NCBI GenBank assembly: GCA_003513555.1
Contig: DOPG01000128.1
Location: 491-15,426 of the forward strand
Direction of reading: 5' to 3'
Source of the DNA: Rhodopirellula sp.
GTDB lineage: Bacteria > Planctomycetota > Planctomycetia > Pirellulales > Pirellulaceae
DNA length: 14,936 nt
This document shows, piece by piece, positions 1 to 7,338 of this stretch. Every line of letters begins with the position of its first letter. The first letter of the stretch is position 1. Under the pieces are notes generated by a model that saw nothing but the letters and a program-made list of their open reading frames with translations, was not told the DNA's origin and made no database searches. The position numbers and the translations under genes are program-made.

Positions 1-249
1 ATAGCGCCCCTTCAACTGCTTGGCTGGAGTCTTTCCGTAAACAGAATCGCTTAGCAACTGTAGCACTTCGGCCCTACGATGCCCCAGCCACTCTGACCTT
101 CCGACGGTTTCGCCTGCTTGATCGACCAATAACGCGGGCAGTTCATACGGAGGAACTTGCGTTTCATCATAATTGGTGTCGACAGGCTCTCTCGCAAAGC
201 AACAACAGACATCAAGCAGCAACAGAAAAGCACATAACCTGTACAACAT
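1..249 (-). CDS. N-terminus of a glucuronoyl esterase-like (CE15) alpha/beta hydrolase, truncated by the window edge
   Basis: An ATG at 249 opens 83 codons that continue past base 1, so only the N-terminus is seen. Residues 1-19 form a hydrophobic signal peptide (MLYRLCAFLLLL then Cys-rich, ending CFA), so the product is exported. The mature start has an NYDE motif followed by VPPYELP, then a segment with EW, HRRAEVL and VYGKTP. This order (NYDE..PPY.LP, W...RR.E.L.L....VYG..P) is the N-terminal signature I associate with bacterial CE15 glucuronoyl esterases, often annotated acetylxylan esterase, which cleave the ester between glucuronic acid on xylan and lignin alcohols. The catalytic Ser, Glu and His lie outside the window, so activity cannot be judged. 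A G-rich stretch (GGGTG) lies about 5 bases upstream of the start. Family assignment rests on remembered motifs. Confidence 0.75.
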   Translation of the reverse strand, partial: MLYRLCAFLLLLDVCCCFAREPVDTNYDETQVPPYELPALLVDQAGETVGRSEWLGHRRAEVLQLLSDSVYGKTPAKQLKGRY

Positions 250-447
250 AGGGCACCCGATTTCTTAATTCACGCCAACTCTGACTGGTCACATTTGAAT
301 CAACTGCATAATCAGTTCTGAATTCAAAAAAACATCTTACACCTCAGCCATTGGGACAGTACCTTCTCGGCGAAATTTTCTTGTAGATGAACGTCTGCTC
401 ACAACGCTGACCCAAAGATGGTAAACCTCTTGCTCTTCCCCCACCCC

Positions 448-885
448 TCACAAACCAATATCTTCGTTCCATAACTCTGGGCTTTCCTGAATGAATCGCT
501 TCATCAATTCAATGCATTCGCTGCTGTCAGTCACCTCAACAACAACTCCCTGATTTCGCAGATAATCTTCTGGTCCTTGGAACGTCTGATGCTCGCCAAC
601 GACCACCTTGGGGATTCGGTAGAGCAGGATCGCGCCGCTACACATCGAACAGGGTGAAAGGGTTGAGTAGATCACTGACTGCCGATAATCCGACGCGGTG
701 AGCCGTCCAGCATTCTCAAGGCAATCCATCTCAGCATGCAAAATCGTGCTACCCCGCTGCACACGCCTATTATGCCCTCGGCCCACAATCTCACCATCAA
801 TCACCAACACCGATCCAATAGGTATCCCACCCTCTGAGTTACCGAGGCGTGCCTGCCCAATAGCAGCTTCCATAAAATGATCCAT
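448..885 (-). CDS. Yeast-type cytosine deaminase (Fcy1-like, zinc-dependent nucleoside deaminase family)
   Basis: Predicted to hydrolyse cytosine to uracil and ammonia in the cytoplasm (pyrimidine salvage). Numbered from the ATG at 885 (145 aa): GRGHN with Asn39, HAE with zinc ligand His50 and proton-shuttle Glu52, and SPCSMC with zinc ligands Cys79 and Cys82. The C-terminus LWNEDIGL keeps the Trp139 and Asp142 that correspond to the cytosine-binding WFEDIG end of Saccharomyces Fcy1. That tail and the GGIPIG segment match Fcy1 better than TadA, so a tRNA adenosine deaminase is less likely. A GTG at 939 would add 18 residues. I prefer ATG 885 because AGGG sits 6 bases upstream and because Fcy1 aligns from that Met. 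The gene stands alone, 349 bases downstream of the sulfotransferase stop. Related bacterial enzymes may accept other bases or nucleosides, so the substrate is inferred. Confidence 0.85.
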   Translation of the reverse strand: MDHFMEAAIGQARLGNSEGGIPIGSVLVIDGEIVGRGHNRRVQRGSTILHAEMDCLENAGRLTASDYRQSVIYSTLSPCSMCSGAILLYRIPKVVVGEHQTFQGPEDYLRNQGVVVEVTDSSECIELMKRFIQESPELWNEDIGL

Positions 886-1234
886 CTGCAACCCTGACCC
901 AGTACAACTCGAATGATTCGTCTTGACAGTAACGTTCACAACTCAATTGAGACTCACACAGGATACAGAATTTTAGCAGACCACTTCAAAGATCGTAATC
1001 AACGGTAACAGGCTGAGACGAGCTCTGCTCACGCAACCGCAAAAAGCAAACAGAAATACAACAAGACTCAAAAAGCAGGAGCCTGTACTCTGCACGGCAC
1101 GTAGGTTTTGCCTGCGATCCAACCTTGAGAGACGAGCCCGCCAATCCTTGCTTAAAAACTAAAGATCAGAATGCATCTTCTTTGCTCCAGCATTCCTGTC
1201 GCGACCACTGCGCACTTACCAACACGGCAATTTC
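886..1234. other. Intergenic stretch between sulfotransferase and deaminase genes
   Basis: About 350 bases with no convincing gene. Next to the alternative GTG start of the deaminase is a perfect 10-base palindrome, CTCAATTGAG (942-951). A possible minus-strand -10 box TAAAAT (970-975) lies upstream, but the -35 at 17 bases distance is poor, so the promoter is only a suggestion. A minus-strand reading frame of about 50 codons without a good start crosses the middle and has no recognisable motif. Confidence 0.3.
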
Positions 1235-1867
1235 TCAAAAATGATAATCGAACAGATCGATGTCGGGCTGGTACTTTTCCCTCACCATTTCAACCAATCG
1301 TTCATCGTAATATTCTTTAAATGATCGCGACTGGCGCGAAACATTTAGCTTGGGTAATTCAGCTGAAACGCCAATCCTCGTGCAAACAGTTTTGAAGTCC
1401 CGCTCCAAGTTCTCAAAGCGACCAATAAAATTGACTAATTGCTGATCGTCTTGGGAGAAGAGAAACTCCTTCTGCGGGGGAAGTCCACCCTCGCACTGCC
1501 AACCAATGTAATTCTCAAAACTACCCAACTTGATGAAATGATCATGAAGACGATGCCCAGGTTTCTTCAGCACATAACAGTAAATTGAAACAAGCCAGTC
1601 CCATGGGTTGCGTACAAACGCGAACGAAAAGAATGAACTGAACTCTGCCTGCCCCATGTTCATCACCAAATCGGACGCCGTCACATGCGTGTCGAAAGGA
1701 TTGGGGTCCCAATTCTTAGGGCAAGGCAAATTGAATTGCTTGAGAACGCGAACCGTTTCACGTTGATACTTGCTAACAGCAAACGGGCTCAAAGCCTTTG
1801 ATACGCTCATGCCACCGTTCTTGTAGACGTGCACAAACAGAAAGTTATGTTTCCGTGAAATCAGCAT
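1235..1867 (-). CDS. Sulfotransferase family protein (PAPS-dependent, carbohydrate type)
   Basis: Predicted to transfer sulfate from PAPS to a sugar hydroxyl. In 210 residues it shows the two PAPS-binding elements: a 5'-phosphosulfate loop at residues 11-21 (FVHVYKNGGMS, like the HIPKTAG loop of heparan/chondroitin sulfotransferases) and a 3'-phosphate motif at 84-96 (FVRNPWDWLVSIY). His61 in HVTASDL and the C-terminal FENLERDF segment (151-158) also fit the family. The end, YQPDIDLFDYHF, matches the usual Y..D...FGY terminus. Length is short but normal for the bacterial subgroup. No membrane segment is seen. The ATG at 1867 has no Shine-Dalgarno, but a hydrophobic open frame coming from upstream ends at 1861, just inside this gene, so coupled initiation is possible. 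The acceptor is unknown; a polysaccharide is likely in this setting. Confidence 0.85.
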   Translation of the reverse strand: MLISRKHNFLFVHVYKNGGMSVSKALSPFAVSKYQRETVRVLKQFNLPCPKNWDPNPFDTHVTASDLVMNMGQAEFSSFFSFAFVRNPWDWLVSIYCYVLKKPGHRLHDHFIKLGSFENYIGWQCEGGLPPQKEFLFSQDDQQLVNFIGRFENLERDFKTVCTRIGVSAELPKLNVSRQSRSFKEYYDERLVEMVREKYQPDIDLFDYHF

Positions 1868-1998
1868 AGCAATATCAATAAAGACTCAAACAAACGCCAA
1901 GTGCCAAACGTCAGTCCCGCAGCAATGGACAACACGGAGACCGCAGGTACTTGCCATAATTGCTTCCCCGGGAGACTAACATTTTTCTGTGGCTTGCA
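1861..1998 (-). other. Hydrophobic open frame ending on the sulfotransferase start, possible gene remnant
   Basis: Between a TGA at 2001-1999 and a TGA at 1863-1861 this frame encodes about 45 residues with a hydrophobic tail (VPAVSVLSIAAGLTFGTW, then SLLILLC). There is no ATG, so it cannot be a normal gene as it stands. Just upstream, in another frame, a second hydrophobic stretch (ADACIAAGLTVLSAIFVVC, about 2060-2010) ends near where this frame opens. Together they could be the tail of a degraded membrane protein gene whose last codons overlapped the sulfotransferase start. It may equally be chance. Confidence 0.2.
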
Positions 1999-2090
1999 TC
2001 AACGCAAGTGACACACACGACAAAAATGGCGGAAAGCACTGTTAGTCCAGCGGCAATGCAGGCATCGGCGCCAACCGCGTCCGAGATAGT

Positions 2091-2954
2091 CTAACGATGC
2101 TTAGCGAACCATTTTCGCACTTGCCGTCGATGCTCACTAGCGCGATGCATCCACAAATCGGTATGTGGATGAATCACTTTTCCGTCTGGAATATCAAAGA
2201 TCTCCGCAATTGGCGGGTGCAAGAACGTAAAGGCAGCAAGTTCAAGATGTTCCTGCAAGAAGTCATTGGCACCTCCGCAAACCAGCACGGGCCGTCCTTG
2301 TAAACGCGATAGCCGCTTGAGTGCCGACGCCCGGTCGCTTGCCGGATAGCCCCACTTTCGGTCCCCATCGAAGTGGTCATGCGTGAACACACCTTTCCAG
2401 AAGGCGGCAATTTCGTCATCAGCAAGCCCAATGTAACTTGCCCCAATCGCCCCCCTCGAAAATCCACAAATAAAGAGTGCTTCCAGATCACCGCCAAACT
2501 GCTTGCAAATCCGCGGAAGGTTTAGCTTGCAGTAATCCACCGTTGCCTGACGATCTCCCCACCAAGTTCGCGTATTCTGCTGTTTATCCTTCGCGATATA
2601 TGGCATCGATACCCAAATGAACCCTCTGCCACCGCTAACGCCATAGCCGAGATTTGCGTCCTTCACCTCTCCGGTGGACCCACATGCCGCAAATTCGTTC
2701 CCCGTGTACTCGACGATCACCGGATACTTTCCTCCCGGCTTCCAGTCTCCGGGCAAATAAAGCGCATGATAAACGTCGGTGCCTTTATATTCTGGCGCAA
2801 CCTGCCGCACCCTTCTGCCTGCCGCAGGATCCTGACGTGTCATTTCTGGCGTGACAAGGTCGTTACCACCACGGCCTTCATCAGCGCGAAGCGATTCAGC
2901 AATACAACAGCAAACGGCAGCGTAGGCCACCCACAAAAACAATTTACATTTCAT
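2091..2954 (-). CDS. Exported alpha/beta hydrolase (predicted esterase)
   Basis: A 287-residue protein with a signal peptide (about residues 1-24, MKCKLFLWVAYAA then Cys-rich, SLRA-DEG). The ATG at 2954 is chosen because AAGG lies upstream at suitable spacing and the signal peptide starts there; an ATG at 3005 would put 17 extra residues before it. The nucleophile elbow GFSRGA places Ser166 as nucleophile. A late IHPHTDLW segment supplies a candidate catalytic His (262 or 264), and GGANDFL (about 227-233) is a likely acid position. The YPVIVEYTGNEF strand with a following CGS turn resembles the oxyanion region of secreted PHB-depolymerase/feruloyl-esterase-like hydrolases. The substrate is unknown. 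A second possible esterase start lies about 1.8 kb downstream (1-249), and the sulfotransferase gene is the next downstream gene. Confidence 0.75.
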   Translation of the reverse strand: MKCKLFLWVAYAAVCCCIAESLRADEGRGGNDLVTPEMTRQDPAAGRRVRQVAPEYKGTDVYHALYLPGDWKPGGKYPVIVEYTGNEFAACGSTGEVKDANLGYGVSGGRGFIWVSMPYIAKDKQQNTRTWWGDRQATVDYCKLNLPRICKQFGGDLEALFICGFSRGAIGASYIGLADDEIAAFWKGVFTHDHFDGDRKWGYPASDRASALKRLSRLQGRPVLVCGGANDFLQEHLELAAFTFLHPPIAEIFDIPDGKVIHPHTDLWMHRASEHRRQVRKWFAKHR

Positions 2955-3103
2955 TACATTGCCTTCATTACGACCTATCGTTCGCGTCACCGATGCCAAA
3001 ACCATACGGAGTCAACCAAAGCTCCAAAATCATCGGCCAGATAGCACGCCTTCGCACAACGTTACCCACAAAAAGCCAAGCACCCAAGCAACTAGTGCAC
3101 CCG

Positions 3104-3718
3104 CTACTGAGCAGACAGAAGCTCAGCGATGTTCGGACGCTCAGCCTTGATGCGTTCGTAATCCAGCTGCAAACCGAGCGGCCCCATGATCTGCAACACA
3201 AGGTCATAGATTGGTTTCACATCCTCAAATGAACCGGCAACGCCATCATAGGCCGTGCCCCCCGCACCATTCCGGATCGTCTTGTCGGCTCCATTTGCCA
3301 ACAACGCACGAACGATTTTTTCATGACAAAAGAAAGCTGCCGAATGCAAAGCCGTCCCACCATCAGCCTTCTTTGCATTCAACTCTGCCCCAGCATCAAT
3401 CAACAACATCGCAACCTCAACATTCCCCCTTGCTGCTACAGCATGCAGTGAGGTCCCTCCGTCTTCACCTCTCGTATTCAGATCAGTTCCCGCGGCGATA
3501 TGTTGGCGAACCGCATCAACATCTCCAGCCCACGCAGCATCAAGAATCTTGATATCTGGTGCTGATACCACTTCTTTCTCAACGGGCGACCCTGCCGGGC
3601 CGACGTCTGCAGCAGGTGTGACAGACGATACAGGCTCATCCCTGGCACAACCCATCAACCCCACGCAGGCAAATAAAGCAACAGCACGCCAGCAACAGGA
3701 CAAAAATTGACGAAACAC
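3104..3718 (-). CDS. Ankyrin-repeat lipoprotein
   Basis: Starts at a GTG at 3718, preceded by a strong Shine-Dalgarno GGAGG 6 bases upstream. The frame stays open to 3862, but that extension is Cys-rich and unlike a protein N-terminus. The resulting 204-residue product begins with a lipoprotein signal peptide (FRQFLSCCWRAVALFACVG) and the lipobox LMGC, so Cys24 would be lipidated after cleavage. A Pro/Ser/Val linker (about 25-52) is followed by three ankyrin repeats at about 56-81, 87-114 and 120-147, with the GGTSLH and GGTALH turns and the GAELN and GADK ends, then a partial fourth repeat and a helical tail. Ankyrin repeats bind other proteins and have no catalytic role. The partner is unknown. 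The gene heads the series of short membrane-associated genes lying upstream of it on this strand. Confidence 0.8.
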   Translation of the reverse strand: MFRQFLSCCWRAVALFACVGLMGCARDEPVSSVTPAADVGPAGSPVEKEVVSAPDIKILDAAWAGDVDAVRQHIAAGTDLNTRGEDGGTSLHAVAARGNVEVAMLLIDAGAELNAKKADGGTALHSAAFFCHEKIVRALLANGADKTIRNGAGGTAYDGVAGSFEDVKPIYDLVLQIMGPLGLQLDYERIKAERPNIAELLSAQ

Positions 3719-4087
3719 ACAACACCTCCAAAATAAAGTGATACGCAACAGACATTCTCGATGCCAAACAATGACCAAAGCACAGCAACCGTCAATACAA
3801 AAGATACAGCAGTGAACGCGCCTCGTCACCCGACAATTCATAACAACAGGTAGTGCAATCAAGTCATGCAGTGCCTGGGAGCTGCTCTTTCTTCGCTACT
3901 GCTTTACCGACAAAGCCCGCAAATGACTTCGCGTGCTATTCAAAAGCAGCACCGGTATTCCAGTCCAAGCTAAATCGCTGCCCTCGCAGTGCCATCATCG
4001 GGGCTGATAACAACGACAACCACAGGTTGCGACCAATTCAACATTCATCGCACTAAAAACCCGCCCCCTTCCATGAAATGTCTGGGA

Positions 4088-4522
4088 CTACAGCCAACAT
4101 TTGGTGCTGCTGTACTTCGCGAAGCACAACCACACCATCGACAACATGGTAACCAACACTGGCATCACTGCCCCCGATGGCCCCATGACCTTCAAGCCGC
4201 CAGCAACCAACATCGTGTAGCCCATTTGCGTGACTACCGCAACAAAACTAACCGCGAAGCAATGGGTTGCCAGTTTGTGCCGCAACAACAGCGCAATGCT
4301 GCCGATCACACCGCTAAGCACAGAAATCGCAAACACAACATAAACCCAAATCGGAATAGCACGAGACCACTCCTTCTGCTCTTCAGTGAACGACTCCATC
4401 ATCGCTTCTTTGGCAAATACTTCCGACAAAAAAATCATGCAGCCCATCAAGTTCCACAACAAAGCGGCAGCCGCAAAGAGCCAACACCAGCGTGGTACGG
4501 ATGCTCTTGGGTCCTCAGTCAT
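4088..4522 (-). CDS. Four-helix integral membrane protein of unknown function
   Basis: A 144-residue protein with four predicted membrane segments at about 11-32, 58-80, 86-105 and 112-135. The N-terminus contains PRWCWLFAAAALLWNLMG and the loop after helix 1 is rich in Glu and Met (AKEAMMESFTEEQKEW). This pattern (P-W-aromatic opening, LLWNLMG, acidic first loop, four helices) resembles a widespread family of uncharacterised bacterial membrane proteins, sometimes loosely labelled sugar transporter. I know of no demonstrated function. ATG 4522 is supported by GAGGAGAGG directly upstream. It is separated from the ankyrin gene downstream by about 370 bases in which I see no gene. Confidence 0.75.
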   Translation of the reverse strand: MTEDPRASVPRWCWLFAAAALLWNLMGCMIFLSEVFAKEAMMESFTEEQKEWSRAIPIWVYVVFAISVLSGVIGSIALLLRHKLATHCFAVSFVAVVTQMGYTMLVAGGLKVMGPSGAVMPVLVTMLSMVWLCFAKYSSTKCWL

Positions 4523-4706
4523 GCCTCTCCTCTTTGATTAAAAAAATGATCGCGACTGGCTTTAACAGTACCGAATCACTTGAAAATCGCATAAATCAAC
4601 GCCACTTCCAAAGTTGAAAACTCATCATCATCTCTACAGACCTGACGGACCCTATTCAACTTCAATCACGGTACAGGGTAACTACAGCAACGCACACCCC
4701 TGAGAC

Positions 4707-4901
4707 TCAGTTCATACGATCACGTTGCTTATTCGATTTTTTCATGCGATCCACTAATTCACAGACCATGACATGCAGTGGGACAGAAACAATGATCATG
4801 CCAACAACCGCACCAGGGCTTCCAACCAAATACCTCAACGCAGCAAATGTCGCGGTCAGCAAGGTGACCATCCCCAAAAACTCTGCCATCGAGAATTTCA
4901 T
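4707..4901 (-). CDS. Small two-helix membrane protein, hypothetical
   Basis: Starting at the ATG at 4901 the product is 64 residues: MKFSMAEFLGMVTLLTATFA opens the first hydrophobic helix (about 5-24), a GSPG turn leads into a second (about 29-50), and the tail is strongly basic (DRMKKSNKQRDRMN). An upstream in-frame Met at 4997 would add 32 non-hydrophobic residues. GGGAG about 8 bases before ATG 4901 favours the shorter form. The basic tail after helix 2 predicts that both ends are cytoplasmic. I do not recognise the family. It lies about 180 bases upstream of the four-helix protein gene on the same strand. Confidence 0.55.
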   Translation of the reverse strand: MKFSMAEFLGMVTLLTATFAALRYLVGSPGAVVGMIIVSVPLHVMVCELVDRMKKSNKQRDRMN

Positions 4902-5112
4902 CCTCACTTCTCCCACAAAATGCTCTAGCGGAACGGGACGATTGCGCAGACAACCTCCGGCTTCGACACTACGTTGGCCAAGAACAAACACCTGCAACTG
5001 GCACGAACCCTCGCCTCAAATGAATTCATTGACATTAGCGTTCCCCACAGCTCCGCTCCATCGCGTGCCCAACGAAGTCCTTGAGGCTACCAAAAGACAA
5101 AGATTTACCAAG

Positions 5113-5481
5113 CTACTCACCCGACAGGACCGCATCACAATGGTAACAAACTTCCGTCCCGAACGCTCTATCAGACACACGCAGTGCGACTTCATCCGGA
5201 CGGGGAATAGTTGAACAACCACACTGGTCACAAATGAGGCCATGCCACTCAAGAAGTCCAGTGACCCAATTTCTATAACGTCTCGCGATGATAATCAGTG
5301 AGACCACCGATGAACCCAAAACTGCTGGAATCAGGTAATTGCAGTACTTGGTTGGCAACGACCAGATACCGAACAGGCAACCAACTGTGGCAAGGAACAC
5401 CACAACGACAATGACTCTCAACATCCTGCGATGTGCGGGATGAGCATTGAATTCGATGATTGCCGCACTGCGTTTGTTCAC
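5113..5481 (-). CDS. Two-helix membrane protein with a C-terminal CxxC pair, hypothetical
   Basis: A GTG start at 5481 with AGGTGG about 6 bases upstream gives 122 residues. Two hydrophobic segments lie at about 21-41 (LRVIVVVVFLATVGCLFG) and 48-66 (YLIPAVLGSSVVSLIIIA). The soluble C-terminus carries CDQC (84-87) and CYHC (112-115), spaced like a rubredoxin/zinc-ribbon knuckle pair, so a small zinc ribbon in the cytoplasm is likely. The function is unknown. Planctomycete genomes carry many short proteins of this design (helix hairpin plus zinc ribbon), often near other orphan membrane proteins, as here. Confidence 0.65.
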   Translation of the reverse strand: MNKRSAAIIEFNAHPAHRRMLRVIVVVVFLATVGCLFGIWSLPTKYCNYLIPAVLGSSVVSLIIIARRYRNWVTGLLEWHGLICDQCGCSTIPRPDEVALRVSDRAFGTEVCYHCDAVLSGE

Positions 5482-5659
5482 GCCCCACCTACCCTCACAC
5501 CAAGATCAGACCACTAACACAAATCTGCAACCTCAACAGTCAACGCAGCGCACACACGAAAAACACATCAAACCAGCTCCTCGAAACCAAGTCCAGCATC
5601 TCCTCCAAGAATCAACCACAATCGCAACTTCTTCGGCCAGTCCGTACCCCCACGCCGTA

Positions 5660-5998
5660 TTATCTACCGGTCGCAATTTGAACCAAGGGCACATCGTCTT
5701 GCCACTGAACCAACATCTCGGCCTCACCGGTCGCGTACCCCGGTGTCGCATATCCATCTGAAATGACGCGATTTCCGGTGACTCCATGGTGATTTATCAC
5801 CCAAACCCAGTAATCGCCAGAGTGCATCGCCCCGCATCATTGACAAACACCGGACAAGTTTTACCGGCAGGTGAACGGACCGGACTTAACTCCCGCGAAT
5901 AACCGACGAATGGCTCTCGCGAAGCACCACGAGGAATAAACCCACAAAAGAGGTACCGACAAACTGCACGCCGCAGCAATCAAGGGCCTGTTCTTCAT
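5660..5998 (-). pseudogene. Remnant of a small exported or membrane protein gene, two compensating frameshifts
   Basis: No single frame is open across this stretch, yet three consecutive pieces read like one protein. Piece 1 starts at ATG 5998 (MKNRPLIAAACSLSVPLLW, a signal or membrane anchor). Piece 2, in the next frame (about 5920-5830), reads YSRELSPVRSPAGK and VFVNDAG. Piece 3 (5827-5660) reads MHSGDYWVWVI, later SDGYATPGYATGEAE, and ends IATGR at a stop. Pieces 1 and 3 share a frame, so one inserted and one deleted base would restore a product of about 112 residues. The second break fits loss of one G in the run before 5827 (GCGGGGCG where GCGGGGGCG would keep frame). Piece 3 alone could also be a 55-residue gene starting at its own ATG. 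The identity is unknown, and the case for a joined gene is inference. Confidence 0.45.
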
Positions 5999-6258
5999 TC
6001 GATCCGATTTTCATTCTCACAAAGTTGAGGAGAAAACCGAACACCACTTCAGCCCAATCACCGTTGAGACATCAACACCGCGTCATCACCCTACGCCAAT
6101 TTCAATTTACCTTCGGTGTCCGGCAGCAATCACGACTTGCTGCTTCAACATCGTCCTTCGTACCAAATCAATCTCGAAACGCAACTCAAACCCCGCCAAC
6201 CCTGGGCGTCTCGACTTCAACCTCAACTCCCTGCAGGGCCAAGACACGCTGTTAATTT
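5999..6258. other. Gap between remnant and the next membrane protein gene, nothing certain
   Basis: About 260 bases. On the minus strand two short open frames meet here: one of about 18 codons rich in Val/Glu (VEVEVETPRVGG), and one ending FEIDLVRRTMLKQQVVIAAG. They could be another decayed small gene, but neither has a supported start or a recognisable motif. I make no call. Confidence 0.2.
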
Positions 6259-6582
6259 TTAACTCGCCTCAAAAGCGGAAGGCCTCAAAAAAGTTCCCGT
6301 TGCAATAAGAGCAATCGCACCCGCCCAACCTAGACTGAAAATTACGCTCCTTATCAAGTAGGCATAAAAAAGCATGTCGGGCGGAAGTCCCTCGATTATC
6401 CGCGGCATCACAAAACCGCTAACTAGCGGTCGCATGATCACAATCACCCCGATCCCGACCGCCCCAGCAGCAATGAAACCTGCTCCTTTTTCTTTCCCAG
6501 TCTTGCGCATGGCGGCCATCACGAGAGCAGCACATGCGATCATAACTGGCAACTGAACCACAAAGGACTGTATAAGTTGCAT
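6259..6582 (-). CDS. Three-helix membrane protein, hypothetical
   Basis: A 107-residue protein starting at ATG 6582 with AAAGG 7 bases upstream. Hydrophobic segments at about 5-25 (QSFVVQLPVMIACAALVMAA), 34-57 (GFIAAGAVGIGVIVIMRPLV) and 71-97 (LFYAYLIRSVIFSLGWAGAI) predict three membrane helices. A basic MRKTGKEKG loop between helices 1 and 2 would be cytoplasmic. The repeated small-residue pattern AAGAVGIG in helix 2 suggests tight helix packing. I recognise no family or catalytic residues. The good ribosome binding site and even hydrophobic layout argue for a real gene. Confidence 0.6.
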   Translation of the reverse strand: MQLIQSFVVQLPVMIACAALVMAAMRKTGKEKGAGFIAAGAVGIGVIVIMRPLVSGFVMPRIIEGLPPDMLFYAYLIRSVIFSLGWAGAIALIATGTFLRPSAFEAS

Positions 6583-6865
6583 CTTGAAACCTTTGTTCTA
6601 ACCGAAGAGATATCACCCAACTTGCACCACAGAAAAGCAACCACGCGGAAACAAAGTCTACCAATAGTCGCCACGAAAGGCTACGCAAATTCAGGTGTCT
6701 CACCGCGATGCGCCCTGATGATTCATGCGCCAACGTTGCCATACCCAACTGCCCAAAAAACAGCACGCTGATCCCGATCACAGAAAAGCCCGAATTCCTT
6801 GACAAAAGCCTAGCAACTGGCTGGCGATCACAACAACACGAGAGCCCAGGCAACCTTTCCCTCAT
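6419..6865 (-). other. Candidate two-helix membrane protein frame running into the next gene, possibly decayed
   Basis: An open frame of 148 codons whose first half is protein-like. Two hydrophobic stretches lie at about residues 27-46 (FSVIGISVLFFGQLGMATLA) and 66-88 (WRLLVDFVSAWLLFCGASWV), separated by a polar loop. From about residue 95 it overlaps the well-supported three-helix gene by 164 bases in another frame, and the sequence there turns Cys/Arg-rich and unlike a protein. A plausible reading is a small gene that lost its own stop by a frameshift just before 6583. No ribosome binding site supports the first ATG. It may also be spurious. This is all I see between 6583 and 6939. Confidence 0.25.
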
Positions 6866-6939
6866 CCCGCGACTACAACGCTGATAAAGCAGCCGAGCAT
6901 TTTCACTCCAAAAACATTACTACCGACTTACTGCTCAAA

Positions 6940-7338
6940 TCACACGTCAAGGAAATAAAAAACTCCACCCAACGTGGCGAACATCGCAACTACGGACATC
7001 AGGAATACGAAAGCCCAAATCATTTTTGTAATTCGAGCCTGTAATTCAGGAAACAAATTTGCTTCCACGAGCATGTCATCCACATGAGCGTTCACTTTAC
7101 CAGTTTCGTCCACTTCAATACGGATCGAATGAACATCCTGCTGCCCCACTTCAAGTTCAACTGGTCCTCGGTGCACTGGCCCTCTCCGCCCGTCCGCGTC
7201 GGTAACATATGTCTTAATACCCTTCAACAAAGATCCGGACACGCAGACAACCTGAGGCGACTCAACTCCGACCCGAATCGTCCAAAGAAACCCGCCCAAG
7301 GAATCGCTGACTGTCGTTGGTGTTTCGTAAGGATTAAT
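6940..7338 (-). CDS. NPYETP-type planctomycete protein with a C-terminal membrane anchor, probable non-ATG start
   Basis: The frame reads ATT AAT CCT TAC GAA ACA CCA at 7338-7318. If ATT initiates, the product begins MNPYETPTTVSD, the opening shared by many short planctomycete proteins (MNPY[EQ][ST]P). Upstream there is an in-frame TGA (7374-7372) and no ATG, GTG or TTG before the motif. An ATC at 7365 is the other near-cognate option. The first ordinary start, TTG at 7299, would delete the motif. AAGG lies about 10 bases before the ATT. The 132-residue product has a beta-rich soluble domain (about 15-100; VELEVGQQDVHSIRIEVDET looks like paired strands) and one C-terminal helix (about 107-129), so it would be tail-anchored. 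The function is unknown. A mutated or misread ATG is an equally good explanation of the start. Confidence 0.6.
   Translation of the reverse strand: MNPYETPTTVSDSLGGFLWTIRVGVESPQVVCVSGSLLKGIKTYVTDADGRRGPVHRGPVELEVGQQDVHSIRIEVDETGKVNAHVDDMLVEANLFPELQARITKMIWAFVFLMSVVAMFATLGGVFYFLDV

Noticed and set aside
2968..3207. 79-codon minus-strand frame overlapping the end of the ankyrin gene
   Set aside because: About half overlaps the ankyrin gene out of frame; the rest is short, lacks a start of its own and shows no motif.
3989..4537. 182-codon plus-strand frame
   Set aside because: It is antisense to the four-helix membrane protein, rich in His, Gln and Asn as expected for a shadow frame, and has no motif.
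5533..5787. 84-codon minus-strand frame
   Set aside because: It is the wrong-frame reading of the C-terminal piece of the 5660-5998 remnant; rich in Trp, Cys and Arg with no domain pattern.
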